This document shows, piece after piece, positions 1 to 9,010 of a DNA stretch of 64,000 bases. The DNA is taken from NCBI RefSeq assembly GCF_900112645.1, contig NZ_FOMO01000015.1, positions 17,648-81,647 of the forward strand, in the 5' to 3' direction. The translations under genes were made by a program, and so were the position numbers. The stretch is from Phytopseudomonas straminea (GTDB lineage: Bacteria; Pseudomonadota; Gammaproteobacteria; Pseudomonadales; Pseudomonadaceae). The notes beneath the pieces were generated by a model that searched no databases, had not been told where the DNA came from, and was given only the letters and a program-made list of their open reading frames with translations. How positions within the stretch are numbered: the stretch's first letter is position 1; every line of letters starts with the position of its first letter.

Positions 1-117
1 TGGCTGCTGTTCGAGTTGGGCATCTTGGCTGGCAGCATGGTGCGCACGCGCCGTGGTGAGCCGGATGAAGAAGACGACAACGCACCGACCGACCAGCCGC
101 CCAGCGTCCAACCATGA
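1..117 (+). CDS. tatC: TatC C-terminal fragment (Sec-independent translocase)
   Basis: Only the last 38 codons are present, running in from the left edge in frame 1. They encode a hydrophobic stretch (WLLFELGILAG) followed by a charged, proline-rich cytoplasmic tail. The WLLFELGI motif is typical of the last transmembrane helix of TatC, the membrane receptor that recognises twin-arginine signal peptides with TatB. The stop overlaps the rsmE start by four bases (ATGA), implying translational coupling, and a tat-rsmE arrangement is known in pseudomonads. The identification rests on a short fragment plus context. Confidence 0.8.
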   Translation, partial: WLLFELGILAGSMVRTRRGEPDEEDDNAPTDQPPSVQP

Positions 118-821
118 ACCTGCTGCTGCTCGAGGACGGTGACTTCATCGCCGCCGACCGGGTGCGCCTGAGCGGCCGGCGACTGACCCATCTCAACGAT
201 GTGCACCGCGCCGAGAACGGCGATACCTTGCGTGTCGGCCGCCTCGGCGGGCAGATGGGCCGCGGCCAGTTGCTGCAGCTCGATGCCACGAGCGCGGAAC
301 TGCAGGTCGCCTTCGACCAGCCGCCACCGGCCAAACTGCCGATCACCCTGCTGCTCGCCCTGCCGCGCCCGAAGATGCTCAAGCGCGTGCTGCAGAGCGT
401 CAGCGCCATGGGCGTGCCGCGGCTGGTGCTGCTCAACAGCTACCGGGTGGAGAAAAGCTTCTGGCAGACACCCTTTCTGGAACCGGAAGCGATTCGCGAG
501 CAGCTGATCCTCGGCCTGGAGCAGGCCCGCGATACCGTGCTGCCCGAGGTGATCATCGAGAAGCGCTTCAAGCCTTTCGTCGAAGATCGCCTGCCGCAGC
601 TGGCCGCCGGCACGCTCGGCCTGACCGGGCACCCCGGCGACTACCCGGCCTGCCCACGCGCCGTTCAGCAATCGGTAACCCTGGCCATCGGCCCGGAAGG
701 CGGCTGGATTCCCTACGAAGTGGACAAGCTGGCCGAGGCCGGTCTCAAGCCGGTGCAGCTGGGGGAGCGGATCTTGCGGGTGGAGACGGCGGTGACGGCG
801 CTATTGGCTCGGTTGTTCTGA
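114..821 (+). CDS. rsmE: 16S rRNA (uracil1498-N3)-methyltransferase RsmE
   Basis: This 235-residue protein matches the usual RsmE length. It methylates U1498 of 16S rRNA in the assembled 30S subunit with S-adenosylmethionine. The N-terminal part (about 1-70) is the PUA-like RNA-binding region. The C-terminal part is a SPOUT knot methyltransferase with the GPEGG motif at 193-197 and LGERILRVETA near 216-226, both hallmarks of the family. The start overlaps the tatC stop (ATGA). No strong terminator follows; a dispersed hairpin repeat begins 50 bases downstream. Confidence 0.95.
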   Translation: MNLLLLEDGDFIAADRVRLSGRRLTHLNDVHRAENGDTLRVGRLGGQMGRGQLLQLDATSAELQVAFDQPPPAKLPITLLLALPRPKMLKRVLQSVSAMGVPRLVLLNSYRVEKSFWQTPFLEPEAIREQLILGLEQARDTVLPEVIIEKRFKPFVEDRLPQLAAGTLGLTGHPGDYPACPRAVQQSVTLAIGPEGGWIPYEVDKLAEAGLKPVQLGERILRVETAVTALLARLF

Positions 822-871
822 GCGGTAGCTCGAGGGCGCCTCAAGGGCGAGAGCGGCCTTTCGCGTAATCC

Positions 872-970
872 GTAGGAGGGGCTTTAGCCCCGAGCTCTTT
901 GCACCCTAATACTGCTCGGGGCTAAAGCCCCTCCTACAAAAGCAGCAGCACCTGATGTCCGCTCCTGCCT
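872..970. repeat. Dispersed inverted repeat, family A copy 1
   Basis: A palindromic element begins with GTAGGAGGGGCTTTAGCCCC and ends with the complementary arm at 937. Similarity to a second copy at 39764-39863 continues past the hairpin to about 970 (shared GATGTCCGCTCCTGCCTT). It fills most of the gap between rsmE and the acyltransferase. It looks like a REP-type or non-autonomous mobile repeat and contains no gene. Confidence 0.8.
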
Positions 971-1085
971 TACCAAAGCCATCGCTTATCAACGGGACAT
1001 CCGGTAACGCCTTGCCCCAAGCAGCCATTTGGCGCCAGCATGCGCTCTGCCTATGATGAATACCTCGCGCCCTCAAGGAGCTGTC

Positions 1086-1979
1086 ATGCGCCGTCTGCTC
1101 ACCGGCATCACCGTCATCCTGCTGTTGCTGCTCAACACGCTGATCCTCATCGGGCCGATGATGCTCATCGCCCTCGGCAAGTTCGTGCTGCCCGGCCAGG
1201 CGCTGAAGGCGGCCTGCTCGCGTCAGGTTATGCATATCGCCGAAGCCTGGGCGGAGAACTGCAAGCGCATCTTTGCGGCGCTCACGCCGACCCAGTGGGA
1301 TATCCGCGGCAACGCCGAGCTGCGTCAGGACACCTCCTACCTGGTCATCAGCAACCACCAGTCGTGGGTCGACATTCCCGCACTGGTGCAAGCCTTCAAC
1401 CGCAAGACGCCTTACTTCAAGTTCTTCCTCAAGCAGCAGCTGATCTGGGTGCCGTTTCTCGGCCTGGCGTTCTGGGCGCTGGATTACCCCTTCATGAAGC
1501 GCTACAGCAAGGCCAAGCTGGAGAAGCACCCGCACCTCAAGGGTCAGGACCTGGAAATCACCCGCCGCGCCTGCGAGAAATTCCGGGATCTGCCGGTTAC
1601 CGTGGTCAACTACCTGGAAGGCACGCGCTTCACCCCCGCCAAGCAGGCCCAGCAGGGCTCGCCCTATCAGCACCTGCTTAAGCCCAAGGCCGGCGGGGTG
1701 GCCTTCGTACTCGCGGCCCTGGGCGAGCAGCTCGACGCGATTCTGGATGTCACCATCGTTTATGCCGAGGACACGCCGCCCGGTTTCTGGAAGCTGATCA
1801 GCGGCCAGGTGCCAAAGGTCATCATGGATATCCGCACGCGGCCGCTGGAGCCGGCGCTGTGGCAGGGTGACTACCAGAACGACCCGGACTTCCGCCTGTA
1901 CGTGCAGGACTGGGTCAGCGGCTTGTGGGAGGAGAAGGATGCGCTGATCACCCGATTGAAGCAGGAAGCCAAGGGCTGA
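1086..1979 (+). CDS. PlsC-type 1-acyl-glycerol-phosphate acyltransferase family (YihG-like)
   Basis: The product is a 297-residue membrane-anchored acyltransferase. The start at 1086 is preferred because AAGGAG lies about seven bases upstream and the protein then begins MRRLLTGITVILLLLLN, an N-terminal membrane segment (residues 4-30). The catalytic HX4D motif is NHQSWVD (H91, D96), and the EGTRFTP block III motif follows. These define the PlsC/LPLAT superfamily, which transfers acyl chains to lysophospholipids. The closest named relative is probably E. coli YihG; the exact acceptor cannot be read from the sequence. An in-frame start at 1029 is possible but lacks a ribosome binding site. Confidence 0.85.
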   Translation: MRRLLTGITVILLLLLNTLILIGPMMLIALGKFVLPGQALKAACSRQVMHIAEAWAENCKRIFAALTPTQWDIRGNAELRQDTSYLVISNHQSWVDIPALVQAFNRKTPYFKFFLKQQLIWVPFLGLAFWALDYPFMKRYSKAKLEKHPHLKGQDLEITRRACEKFRDLPVTVVNYLEGTRFTPAKQAQQGSPYQHLLKPKAGGVAFVLAALGEQLDAILDVTIVYAEDTPPGFWKLISGQVPKVIMDIRTRPLEPALWQGDYQNDPDFRLYVQDWVSGLWEEKDALITRLKQEAKG

Positions 1980-2056
1980 TCCTGTCTATGACCTCTCGGC
2001 CCAGACTTGGTCATATTGGCAAAAAATTTGCGAGAGCGGCCATCGGTGCAGTACCT

Positions 2057-2106
2057 GTGGGAGCGGGCCATGCCCGCGATTTTTCGCGCGCATGGCCCGC
2101 TCCCAC
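2057..2106. repeat. Dispersed inverted repeat, family B copy
   Basis: The hairpin has arms GTGGGAGCGGGCCATGCCCG and its near complement ending in CGGGCTCCCAC-like sequence, separated by a short loop rich in CG and T. Related copies lie at 23226-23273, 30731-30757 (half element) and 48061-48107. It sits between convergent genes and could help terminate transcription. Confidence 0.75.
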
Positions 2107-2180
2107 AATAGATCGGTGACGGCCGCTTTTGCCTTGTACCTGCCGCTTCAGGCACTAATCGTAAACAGGAAACGACTGCA

Positions 2181-2615
2181 TCAGTCCGGCAGGATCATAT
2201 GGCCGGCTTCGTCGAGCGGCGCGAAGGGATTGTGCGCCAGTTCCCAGAGATGGCCGTCCGGGTCGGCGAAGTAACCCGAGTAACCACCCCAGAACACCTT
2301 CTCCGGCGCCTTGACCTGCCGCGCTCCCGAGGCGACAGCGAGCGCCATGGCGGCGTCGACGGCCTCGGGGCTTTCCAGATTGTGCGCCAGGGTAATGCCG
2401 GAAAAGCCCACTGGCGCTGCTTCAGGCAGATTGGCGTCCTTCGCCAGCTCGTCGCGCGAGAACAACCCCAGGGCAAGGCCCTTGAGCTTGATGAACACGA
2501 TCTGTTCCTGGGACGCGGACGAGCGCGTCCAGCCCAGGCGCTCGTAGAAGGCGGCGCTGGCCTGTACATCGGCCACGCCCAGGGTGATCAGGGAAATCCG
2601 TCGGTCAAAGCTCAT
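2181..2615 (-). CDS. VOC family (glyoxalase/bleomycin-resistance fold) protein
   Basis: This 144-residue single-domain protein begins with the ISLITLGVADVQASAAFYE segment and ends with YFADPDGHLWELAHNP, both diagnostic of the vicinal oxygen chelate superfamily. Members of this size are lyases, isomerases, dioxygenases or binding proteins that dimerise around a metal. The C-terminal Glu of DGHLWEL is a likely metal ligand. The substrate is not predictable. It lies downstream of fdhA on the same strand but is separated from it by a terminator and a repeat, so it is probably a separate transcript. Confidence 0.85.
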   Translation of the reverse strand: MSFDRRISLITLGVADVQASAAFYERLGWTRSSASQEQIVFIKLKGLALGLFSRDELAKDANLPEAAPVGFSGITLAHNLESPEAVDAAMALAVASGARQVKAPEKVFWGGYSGYFADPDGHLWELAHNPFAPLDEAGHMILPD

Positions 2616-2680
2616 GAGGTGCTCCTTGCAGGTCGAGCCTGACAGGGTAGCAGCCGAACCGGCCGTCGAAAGAAAAAGGT

Positions 2681-2794
2681 GATCGTTCCCGCGCTCTGCG
2701 TGGGAACGCGTTGGCAGGACGCTCTGCGTCCGTACCGTAAATCGTGACGCATAGCGTCACGGGCGGAATGCCCACGCAGAGCGCGGGCACGATC
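2681..2794. repeat. Long imperfect palindrome, family D copy 1
   Basis: A 114-base element is bounded by GATCGTTCCCGCGCTCTGCG and its complement ending at 2794. Internal nested repeats carry CGCTCTGCGTC. Related elements lie at 27271-27393 and 39622-39710. It occupies the intergenic space between the VOC gene and the fdhA terminator. Confidence 0.7.
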
Positions 2795-2801
2795 AGCAAG
2801 A

Positions 2802-2829
2802 AAAAGCGGAGCCCTTGGGCTCCGCTTTT
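2802..2829 (-). terminator. Rho-independent terminator of fdhA
   Basis: The perfect stem AAAAGCGGAGCCC / GGGCTCCGCTTTT has a 2-3 base loop and lies six bases past the fdhA stop codon. Read on the minus strand, the hairpin is followed by a T-rich run. Confidence 0.85.
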
Positions 2830-2834
2830 CAGCT

Positions 2835-4034
2835 TCAGGCGGCGCTGAAGGTCTTGTGCGGGTCGATGACGAATTTCTTCGGCACGCCGGCATCGAACTC
2901 GCCGTAACCGCGCGGAGCGTCGTCCAGGCTGATCACCTGTACGCCAACCACTTCGGCGATGTTGATGCGGTCCCACATGATGGCCTGCATCAATGCACGG
3001 TTGTATTTCATCACCGGGGTCTGGCCGGTGTGGAAGCTGTGCGACTTGGCCCAGCCGAGGCCGAAACGGATGCTCAGGCTGCCGATCTTGGCTGCCGCGT
3101 CCACCGCGCCCGGATCTTCGGTGACATACAGGCCGGGGATACCGATCTTGCCGGCCACGCGAGTGACCTGCATCAGCGAGTTGAGTACGGTGGCCGGTGC
3201 TTCGTGCTGGGCACCCGCATGGCCATGACCGCGGGCCTCGAAGCCCACCGCGTCGACGGCGCAATCGACTTCCGGCTCACCGAGCAGGTCGGCGATCTGT
3301 TCGTGCAGCGGGGTGTCCTTGGACAGGTCGGCGATTTCGAAACCCTGGGCCTTGGCATGGGCCAGGCGCACCGGGTTGACGTCACCGACGATTACCACCG
3401 CGGCGCCGAGCAGGCGCGCCGAGGCGGCGGCGGCCAGACCGACCGGGCCGGCACCGGCCACGTATACGGTGGAGCCCGGGCCAACACCGGCGGTCACCGC
3501 GCCGTGATAGCCGGTGGGCAGAATGTCGGATAGGCAGGTCAGATCGCGGATCTTCTCCATGGCCTTGTCGCGGTCCGGCAGCTTGAGCAGGTTGAAGTCG
3601 GCGTAAGGCACCAGCACGTACTCGGCCTGGCCGCCGGTCCAGTCGCCCATGTCGACGTAGCCGTAGGCGCCGCCGGCACGGGCCGGGTTGACGGTCAGGC
3701 ACACACCGGTGTGCTGCTCTTTACAGGAGCGGCAACGGCCGCAGGCGACGTTGAACGGAACGGAAACCAGATCACCGATCTTCAGGCTTTCGACGTCGCT
3801 ACCCTTCTCGACCACCTCGCCGGTGATCTCGTGGCCGAGCACCAGGCCGACCTGAGCGGTGGTACGGCCACGCACCATGTGCTGGTCGGAGCCGCAGATA
3901 TTGGTGGAAACGACCTTGAGGATGACGCCGTGCTCGATCTTGCGACCGCGCGGATCCTGCATCTTCGGATAGTCGATCTTCTGGACTTCGACCTTGCCTG
4001 TGCCGAGATAGACGACACCGCGATTACCAGACAT
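2835..4034 (-). CDS. fdhA: Glutathione-independent formaldehyde dehydrogenase
   Basis: This 399-residue zinc-dependent medium-chain dehydrogenase has the family's exact usual length when started at MSGNRGVVYLG (4034); a longer in-frame start at 4109 lacks support. Catalytic zinc ligands are visible (C47, H68 and E69 in GHE), as are the structural-zinc cysteines C98, C101, C104 and C112. A Rossmann GAGPVG motif binds NAD tightly. The enzyme dismutates or oxidises formaldehyde to formate. It detoxifies the formaldehyde released when sarcosine and dimethylglycine are demethylated by the neighbouring Sox and Dgc enzymes. It lies downstream of purU, probably in the same glyA-sox transcription unit or close to it. 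Confidence 0.95.
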   Translation of the reverse strand: MSGNRGVVYLGTGKVEVQKIDYPKMQDPRGRKIEHGVILKVVSTNICGSDQHMVRGRTTAQVGLVLGHEITGEVVEKGSDVESLKIGDLVSVPFNVACGRCRSCKEQHTGVCLTVNPARAGGAYGYVDMGDWTGGQAEYVLVPYADFNLLKLPDRDKAMEKIRDLTCLSDILPTGYHGAVTAGVGPGSTVYVAGAGPVGLAAAASARLLGAAVVIVGDVNPVRLAHAKAQGFEIADLSKDTPLHEQIADLLGEPEVDCAVDAVGFEARGHGHAGAQHEAPATVLNSLMQVTRVAGKIGIPGLYVTEDPGAVDAAAKIGSLSIRFGLGWAKSHSFHTGQTPVMKYNRALMQAIMWDRINIAEVVGVQVISLDDAPRGYGEFDAGVPKKFVIDPHKTFSAA

Positions 4035-4252
4035 ATGAATCTCCTTTCTTCTTGTGGATGCAAGGCGCGTAGGTCTTGCAATGGAGTATTGAAGCGTCTG
4101 TCTCGGCACCCGCCGGTAAGGGCAGGACGGCTACCGAGCTGTCGCGCTGACGGTGAGGGCAGCGCGAATGGTCTAGCCAGACTAGCTAGCGTGTGGCGCG
4201 GCCGCGGATGCAAAACCGACAGCCGCCGTTCTCTGTGCGGCACCGCCTCCGG

Positions 4253-5110
4253 TTAAAGGACTACGGTGCGATTGGCGTTGAGGAATACCCGCCGTTCGAG
4301 GAAGTAACCGACTGCGCGGGCCAGGGTCAGGCATTCGATATCGCGGCCTTTTGCCACCAGATCCTCGGGGTAGTGCGCATGATCGACGCTTTCCACCCCC
4401 TGGGTGATGATCGGGCCTTCGTCCAGATCGTTGTTGATGAAGTGCGCCGTGGCGCCGACCAGCTTGACGCCCTTCTGGTACGCCTGGTGGTACGGCTTGG
4501 CGCCTTTGAAGCCGGGCAGCAGCGAGTGGTGGATGTTTATCGCCCGACCGTCCAGCTTGCGGCACAGATCGGCGGACAGCACCTGCATGTAGCGGGCAAG
4601 CACCACCAGTTCGGCGCCGGTGTCCTCGACCACCTGCATCACCCGGCGCTCCTGGGCGGGTTTGTCGTTGGGGTCGAGAGGAAAGTGGTGGTACGGAATG
4701 CCGTGCCAGTCAGCGAGCGGCTTGAGGTCGGGGTGGTTGGAGACGATGGCGGTGATGTCCATCGGCAACTGGCCGGTGCGCTGGCGATAGAGCAGGTCGT
4801 TGAGGCAGTGGTCGGCCTTGGACACCATGATCACCACCTTGGCGCGGTAGCCCGGTGGCGTCAGCTCGGTGCGCATGTCGAACGGCGCAGTGCGCTCGTT
4901 CAGGCCGGCGAGGAAGGTCGCTTCGTCGAAATCGGCCTGGGTGCGAAATTCCACCCGAATGAAGAAGCGGCTGGCCAGGCGGTCATCGAAGCTGTGGTGC
5001 TCGGTGACGTAGCAGCCCTGCTCGAACAGGTAGCGGGTCACCACATCCACGGTGCCCAGGAGGCTCGGGCAGTGTGCGGTGAGAATCCAGGTGTCGGGGG
5101 TGCGGCTCAT
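4253..5110 (-). CDS. purU: Formyltetrahydrofolate deformylase
   Basis: This 285-residue enzyme hydrolyses 10-formyl-THF to formate and THF, balancing the C1 pool. An N-terminal ACT-like regulatory domain (about 8-90, WILTAHCPSLLGTVDVVTRY) precedes a formyltransferase-type hydrolase domain. The catalytic Asn-His-Asp set is recognisable in the NIHHSLLPGF segment and the later GATAHFI...DEGPI region. Its place downstream of soxG matches the known role of a second PurU in pseudomonad betaine catabolism, where sarcosine oxidase yields 5,10-methylene-THF. Start ATG at 5110. Confidence 0.92.
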   Translation of the reverse strand: MSRTPDTWILTAHCPSLLGTVDVVTRYLFEQGCYVTEHHSFDDRLASRFFIRVEFRTQADFDEATFLAGLNERTAPFDMRTELTPPGYRAKVVIMVSKADHCLNDLLYRQRTGQLPMDITAIVSNHPDLKPLADWHGIPYHHFPLDPNDKPAQERRVMQVVEDTGAELVVLARYMQVLSADLCRKLDGRAINIHHSLLPGFKGAKPYHQAYQKGVKLVGATAHFINNDLDEGPIITQGVESVDHAHYPEDLVAKGRDIECLTLARAVGYFLERRVFLNANRTVVL

Positions 5111-5271
5111 GAAAGCGATTCCTTATGCAGATCGCTCCCATGCGCCGACCGGCAGTGCACGACGGGGAGCGTCGTTGGCTGCGCTTGTGCGCAGCCTTTG
5201 GGAGTGGTGAAGCAAAGCAGGAGCGGGGTCTGTACTCGATAATGTGAGAGCGGGCATGCCCCCCAGTCACT

Positions 5272-5357
5272 TAGGGTGGATGACGCTTCACCTACGCGGC
5301 CCGACCCATCCACCCTTGCGATCCCAAGGTGGACGAAAAAAGCGTCGTCCACCCTAC
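5272..5357. repeat. Dispersed inverted repeat, family E copy 1
   Basis: The arms begin TAGGGTGGATGACGCTTC and end GTCGTCCACCCTACG, about 86 bases overall. It sits in the purU-soxG gap, inside the presumed sox operon. A second, longer family E element lies at 41803-41967. Confidence 0.65.
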
Positions 5358-5370
5358 GGTTCCAACGTCC

Positions 5371-6000
5371 TCAAGCCTCCACAGCCAACCCGTACTCGGC
5401 GCTGGCATCCTGCAGCCACAGCCAGAAATAGTCGGAGAAGCTGCGGCGGATCAGCAGTTCCCAGGTCTCCTCGCCGGTACGGCGGATAACCAGCTGGGAT
5501 TTGGCGAACACGGTGCCGACGGCTTTGCCCACCGGGAAGTTCTTGGGGTGCACGTCGTAGCTGCTGGATTTCATCAGCAGCTCGCGCACCTTCGGCCCGG
5601 ACAGCTCCAGCAGGGTCTGCCCGCCGCTGACGTTGACCACCGAGATGTGCTGGCCATCCAGAGCGGCGCGCAGCTTGCCCTCTACTTCGAACTCGCTGCC
5701 GCCAGGCACGATCAGCAGCCATTCATCCGGGCCCAGCCATTGCAGCGAAGTGTCGCCGTTGGCCACCAGGGTCAGTGCACTCGGCAGTTCCAGGCCCAGG
5801 GCCTTGTGCACGCCGCCGGCGAAGTTGGCATCGGCGGCGTCACCGCGCAGTACCAGATGGCCCAGCAGTTTCTTCTCGCGCAGCGTCACCCCGGCGCCGG
5901 CGCGGCCCTTGCCGGCCAGTTCGTGCAGGCCGGCGTGGTGCAGCGGCGATTGCCCGGCGATGTCGTCGGGGCGTTGCTTGTAGACGTTGACGTTAGACAT
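5371..6000 (-). CDS. soxG: Sarcosine oxidase gamma subunit
   Basis: This 209-residue subunit (start MSNVNVYKQRP at 6000, eight bases inside the soxA end) belongs to the heterotetrameric sarcosine oxidase. The complex oxidises sarcosine to glycine, hydrogen peroxide and 5,10-methylene-THF in the cytoplasm. The gamma subunit resembles half of an aminomethyltransferase fold: LQWLGPDEWLLI and SSYDVHPKNFPVGKAVGT are characteristic. The overlap with soxA implies translational coupling. The in-frame start at 6024 would overlap further and is less likely. Confidence 0.92.
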   Translation of the reverse strand: MSNVNVYKQRPDDIAGQSPLHHAGLHELAGKGRAGAGVTLREKKLLGHLVLRGDAADANFAGGVHKALGLELPSALTLVANGDTSLQWLGPDEWLLIVPGGSEFEVEGKLRAALDGQHISVVNVSGGQTLLELSGPKVRELLMKSSSYDVHPKNFPVGKAVGTVFAKSQLVIRRTGEETWELLIRRSFSDYFWLWLQDASAEYGLAVEA

Positions 6001-9000
6001 TCTGGCGGTCCCCTTTCGGGTCATAGAACACGGGACTGACGATTTCGGCTTCGATCACGCTGCCATCGACCAGCGGCGCGAACACCCGCTCGCCGATGCG
6101 CTTGAGGCCGCCACGAACCAGGGCCATGGCGAAGGAATGGCCCATCGCGGCGCTCATGTAGCTGGAGGTGACGTGGCCGACCATGGTCATTGGAATCGAC
6201 TGCTTGGGATCGAACACCAGCTGCGCACCTTCGGGCAGCACCTTGTTCGGATCCACCGGCTTGAGGCCGATCAGCTGCTTGCGGTTTTCCTTGAGGCAGT
6301 CCTCACGGTTCATGCCGCGCCAGCCGATCCAGGAGAACGGCTTGGTACGACCCACGCACCAGCCCATGCCCAGGTCGTCCGGGGTGACCGAGCCGTCGGT
6401 GTCCTGGCCGACGATGATGAAGCCCTTCTCGGCGCGCAGCACGTGCATGGTCTCGGTGCCGTAAGGCGTCAGGCCGTGTTTCTTGCCGGCCTCGGCGATC
6501 TGCTCGAGCACGCCCAGGGCGTAGTCGGCCTGCACGTTGACTTCGTAGGAGAGCTCACCGGTGAAGGAGATGCGGAACACGCGAGCCGGCACGCCGCCGA
6601 CCTTGCCTTCCTTCCAGGTCATGAACGGGAAGGCGTCCTTGTCCAGGTCGATGTCGGTGACTTCGGCCAACAGCTTGCGGCTGTTGGGGCCGGACAGGGT
6701 CATGGTCGCCCAGTGGTCGGTGACCGAGGTGAAGTACACCTTCAGCTCCGGCCATTCGGTCTGGTGGTAGATTTCCAGCCACTCCAGCACGCGGCCGGCG
6801 CCGCCTGTGGTGGTGGTCATGACGAAATGGTTGTCGGCCAGACAGGCGGTGACGCCGTCGTCGAAGACCATGCCGTCTTCCTTGCACATCAGGCCGTAGC
6901 GGGCCTTGCCTACGTCCAGCTTGGTCCAGGCGTTGGTGTACACGCGGTTGAGGAACTGGCGGGCATCCGGGCCCTGGATGTCGATCTTGCCGAGGGTCGA
7001 GGCGTCGAGAATGCCCACCGCATTACGCACGGCCTTGCACTCGCGGGCCACGGCGGCGTGCATGTCCTCACCGTTCTTCGGGAAGTACCAGGGGCGTTTC
7101 CACTGGCCGACGTCCTCGAACTCAGCGCCCTGCTGCAGGTGCCACTTCTGCAGAGCGGTGTAGCGTTTGGGCTCGAACAGCTCACCACAGTGACGGCCGG
7201 CGATGGCGCCGAAGGTCACCGGGGTGTAGTTCGGGCGGAACATGGTGGTGCCCATTTCGCTGATGCTGATGCCCAGCGAGCGGGCGGCGATGGCCAGACC
7301 GTTGATGTTGCCCAGTTTGCCCTGATCGGTACCGAAGCCCAGCGCGGTGTAGCGCTTGACGTGCTCGACCGACTCGAAGCCCTCGCGGGTGGCCAGCTCG
7401 ATGCCGGCGGCAGTGACGTCGTTCTGCTGATCGACGAACTGCTTCGGCGCCCGCGAGGTGCCTTTATCGTGCGGCACCTGGAACAGCGCGACCGAGGCTT
7501 CCTCGATGCGCTTCTCGGCTTTCGGCAGGGTGCCGGTGACCGGTTGGAAGCCCGCATCGGCAGCCGCCTTGGCGCCGGCCTCGAAACCATCGGCGAGGCT
7601 GTCGCCCATGCCGAACACACCGTTGACGGCACCGGCGCAGTAACGCTTCTGGAAGCCTTCACCGGGTACGAAAGCGAGGATGTCCTCGCGCCACACCGGG
7701 CGGCCGCCCAGGTGCGAGGCCAGGTGCACCACCGGGCTGTAGCCGCCGGAGCTGACGATCAGGTCGCAATCAACGGTCTCGCCTGGGCTGGTGACCTTGT
7801 GCTTGGCGGCGTCGATGGCGCAGATGCGCGCACCGGTGACGCGCTTGCTGCCGCGCGCTTCGACCACGGCGCTGCCGGTGAGCACCCGCACGCCACGCCG
7901 GCGCGCTTCCTCGACCCAGCTGCCGCGCGGGTTGTTGCGCGCGTCGGCAACGGCCACCACCTGGCGGCCGGCATCGAGCCAGTCGAGTACCACGCGGTAG
8001 GCGTAATCGTTGTTGGTCGACAGCACCAGCTTCTGGCCAGGCGCCACGCCGTAGCGGCGCACGTAGGTCGACACGGCGTCGGCCAGCATGTTGCCGGGCA
8101 CGTCATTGTTGCCGTACACCAGCGGGCGCTCGTGGGCGCCGGTGGCCAATACCACGCGGCCGGCACGCACACGGTGCAGGCGCTGACGCGGCTGGCCCAT
8201 GGGTGCGACTTCGCCGAGGTGGTCGGTGAGGCGCTGGTGAATGGTCAGGAAGTTGTGGTCGTGGTAGCCGTTGACCGTGGCGCGCGGCAGCAGGGTCACT
8301 TCCGGCATGCCTTCCAGCTCGGCGATGGCCTTGGCGGCCCAGTCGGCGGCCGGCATGTCGTCGAGCATCTCGCGGGTGGACAGCAGGCTGCCACCGAACT
8401 CTTCCTGCTCGTCGGCGAGGATCACCCGCGCGCCGCTACGACCGGCAGCCAAGGCTGCGGCCAGGCCGGCGGGACCTGCGCCGACCACCAGCACGTCGCA
8501 GTGCTGGTTCATGTAGTCGTAGATGTCCGGGTCGTTTTCCTTCGGCGAACGACCGAGGCCGGCGGCCTTGCGGATGTACTTCTCGTAGGTCAGCCACAGG
8601 TTCTGCGGGTACATGAAGGTCTTGTAGTAGAACCCGGGCGGCATCATGCCGCCGCCGACCTTGCCGAGAATGCCCATCAGGTCGGTGTTCACGCTCGGCC
8701 AGCCGTTGGTGCTGGTGGCGGTCAGGTTCTGGTACAGCGCCTGCTGGGTGGCACGCACGTTGGGGATCTGCGCGGCCTCGGTGGAGCCGATCTGCAGCAC
8801 GGCATTGGGCTCTTCGGCACCGGCGGCGACGATGCCGCGCGGGCGCGAGTACTTGAAGCTGCGGCCGATCACGTCGACGCCGTTGGCCAGCAACGCGGCG
8901 GCCAGGGTGTCACCGGCGTAGCCCTGGTAGCTCTGGCCGTTGAAGTTGAAGGTCAGCGGCTGGCTGCGGTCGATGCGGCCACCCTGGGAAAGACGATTGA

Positions 9001-9010
9001 CCTGGCTCAT
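5993..9010 (-). CDS. soxA: Sarcosine oxidase alpha subunit
   Basis: This is the 1,005-residue large subunit. The N-terminal segment (20-110) is a ferredoxin-like fold without cluster cysteines. A dinucleotide-binding domain starts near residue 170 (CDVLVVGAGPAGLAAALAAG) and holds NAD. The C-terminal ~380 residues form the GcvT-like aminomethyltransferase domain (RAVRNAVGILDASTLGKIDI and later YGTETMHVLRAEKG), where the methylene group passes to THF. soxA overlaps soxD by four bases and soxG by eight. Length and domain order match the family. Confidence 0.96.
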   Translation of the reverse strand: MSQVNRLSQGGRIDRSQPLTFNFNGQSYQGYAGDTLAAALLANGVDVIGRSFKYSRPRGIVAAGAEEPNAVLQIGSTEAAQIPNVRATQQALYQNLTATSTNGWPSVNTDLMGILGKVGGGMMPPGFYYKTFMYPQNLWLTYEKYIRKAAGLGRSPKENDPDIYDYMNQHCDVLVVGAGPAGLAAALAAGRSGARVILADEQEEFGGSLLSTREMLDDMPAADWAAKAIAELEGMPEVTLLPRATVNGYHDHNFLTIHQRLTDHLGEVAPMGQPRQRLHRVRAGRVVLATGAHERPLVYGNNDVPGNMLADAVSTYVRRYGVAPGQKLVLSTNNDYAYRVVLDWLDAGRQVVAVADARNNPRGSWVEEARRRGVRVLTGSAVVEARGSKRVTGARICAIDAAKHKVTSPGETVDCDLIVSSGGYSPVVHLASHLGGRPVWREDILAFVPGEGFQKRYCAGAVNGVFGMGDSLADGFEAGAKAAADAGFQPVTGTLPKAEKRIEEASVALFQVPHDKGTSRAPKQFVDQQNDVTAAGIELATREGFESVEHVKRYTALGFGTDQGKLGNINGLAIAARSLGISISEMGTTMFRPNYTPVTFGAIAGRHCGELFEPKRYTALQKWHLQQGAEFEDVGQWKRPWYFPKNGEDMHAAVARECKAVRNAVGILDASTLGKIDIQGPDARQFLNRVYTNAWTKLDVGKARYGLMCKEDGMVFDDGVTACLADNHFVMTTTTGGAGRVLEWLEIYHQTEWPELKVYFTSVTDHWATMTLSGPNSRKLLAEVTDIDLDKDAFPFMTWKEGKVGGVPARVFRISFTGELSYEVNVQADYALGVLEQIAEAGKKHGLTPYGTETMHVLRAEKGFIIVGQDTDGSVTPDDLGMGWCVGRTKPFSWIGWRGMNREDCLKENRKQLIGLKPVDPNKVLPEGAQLVFDPKQSIPMTMVGHVTSSYMSAAMGHSFAMALVRGGLKRIGERVFAPLVDGSVIEAEIVSPVFYDPKGDRQNV

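Noticed and set aside
872..970. CRISPR-like direct repeats
   Set aside because: The repeats are dispersed palindromes with no regular spacers or cas genes.
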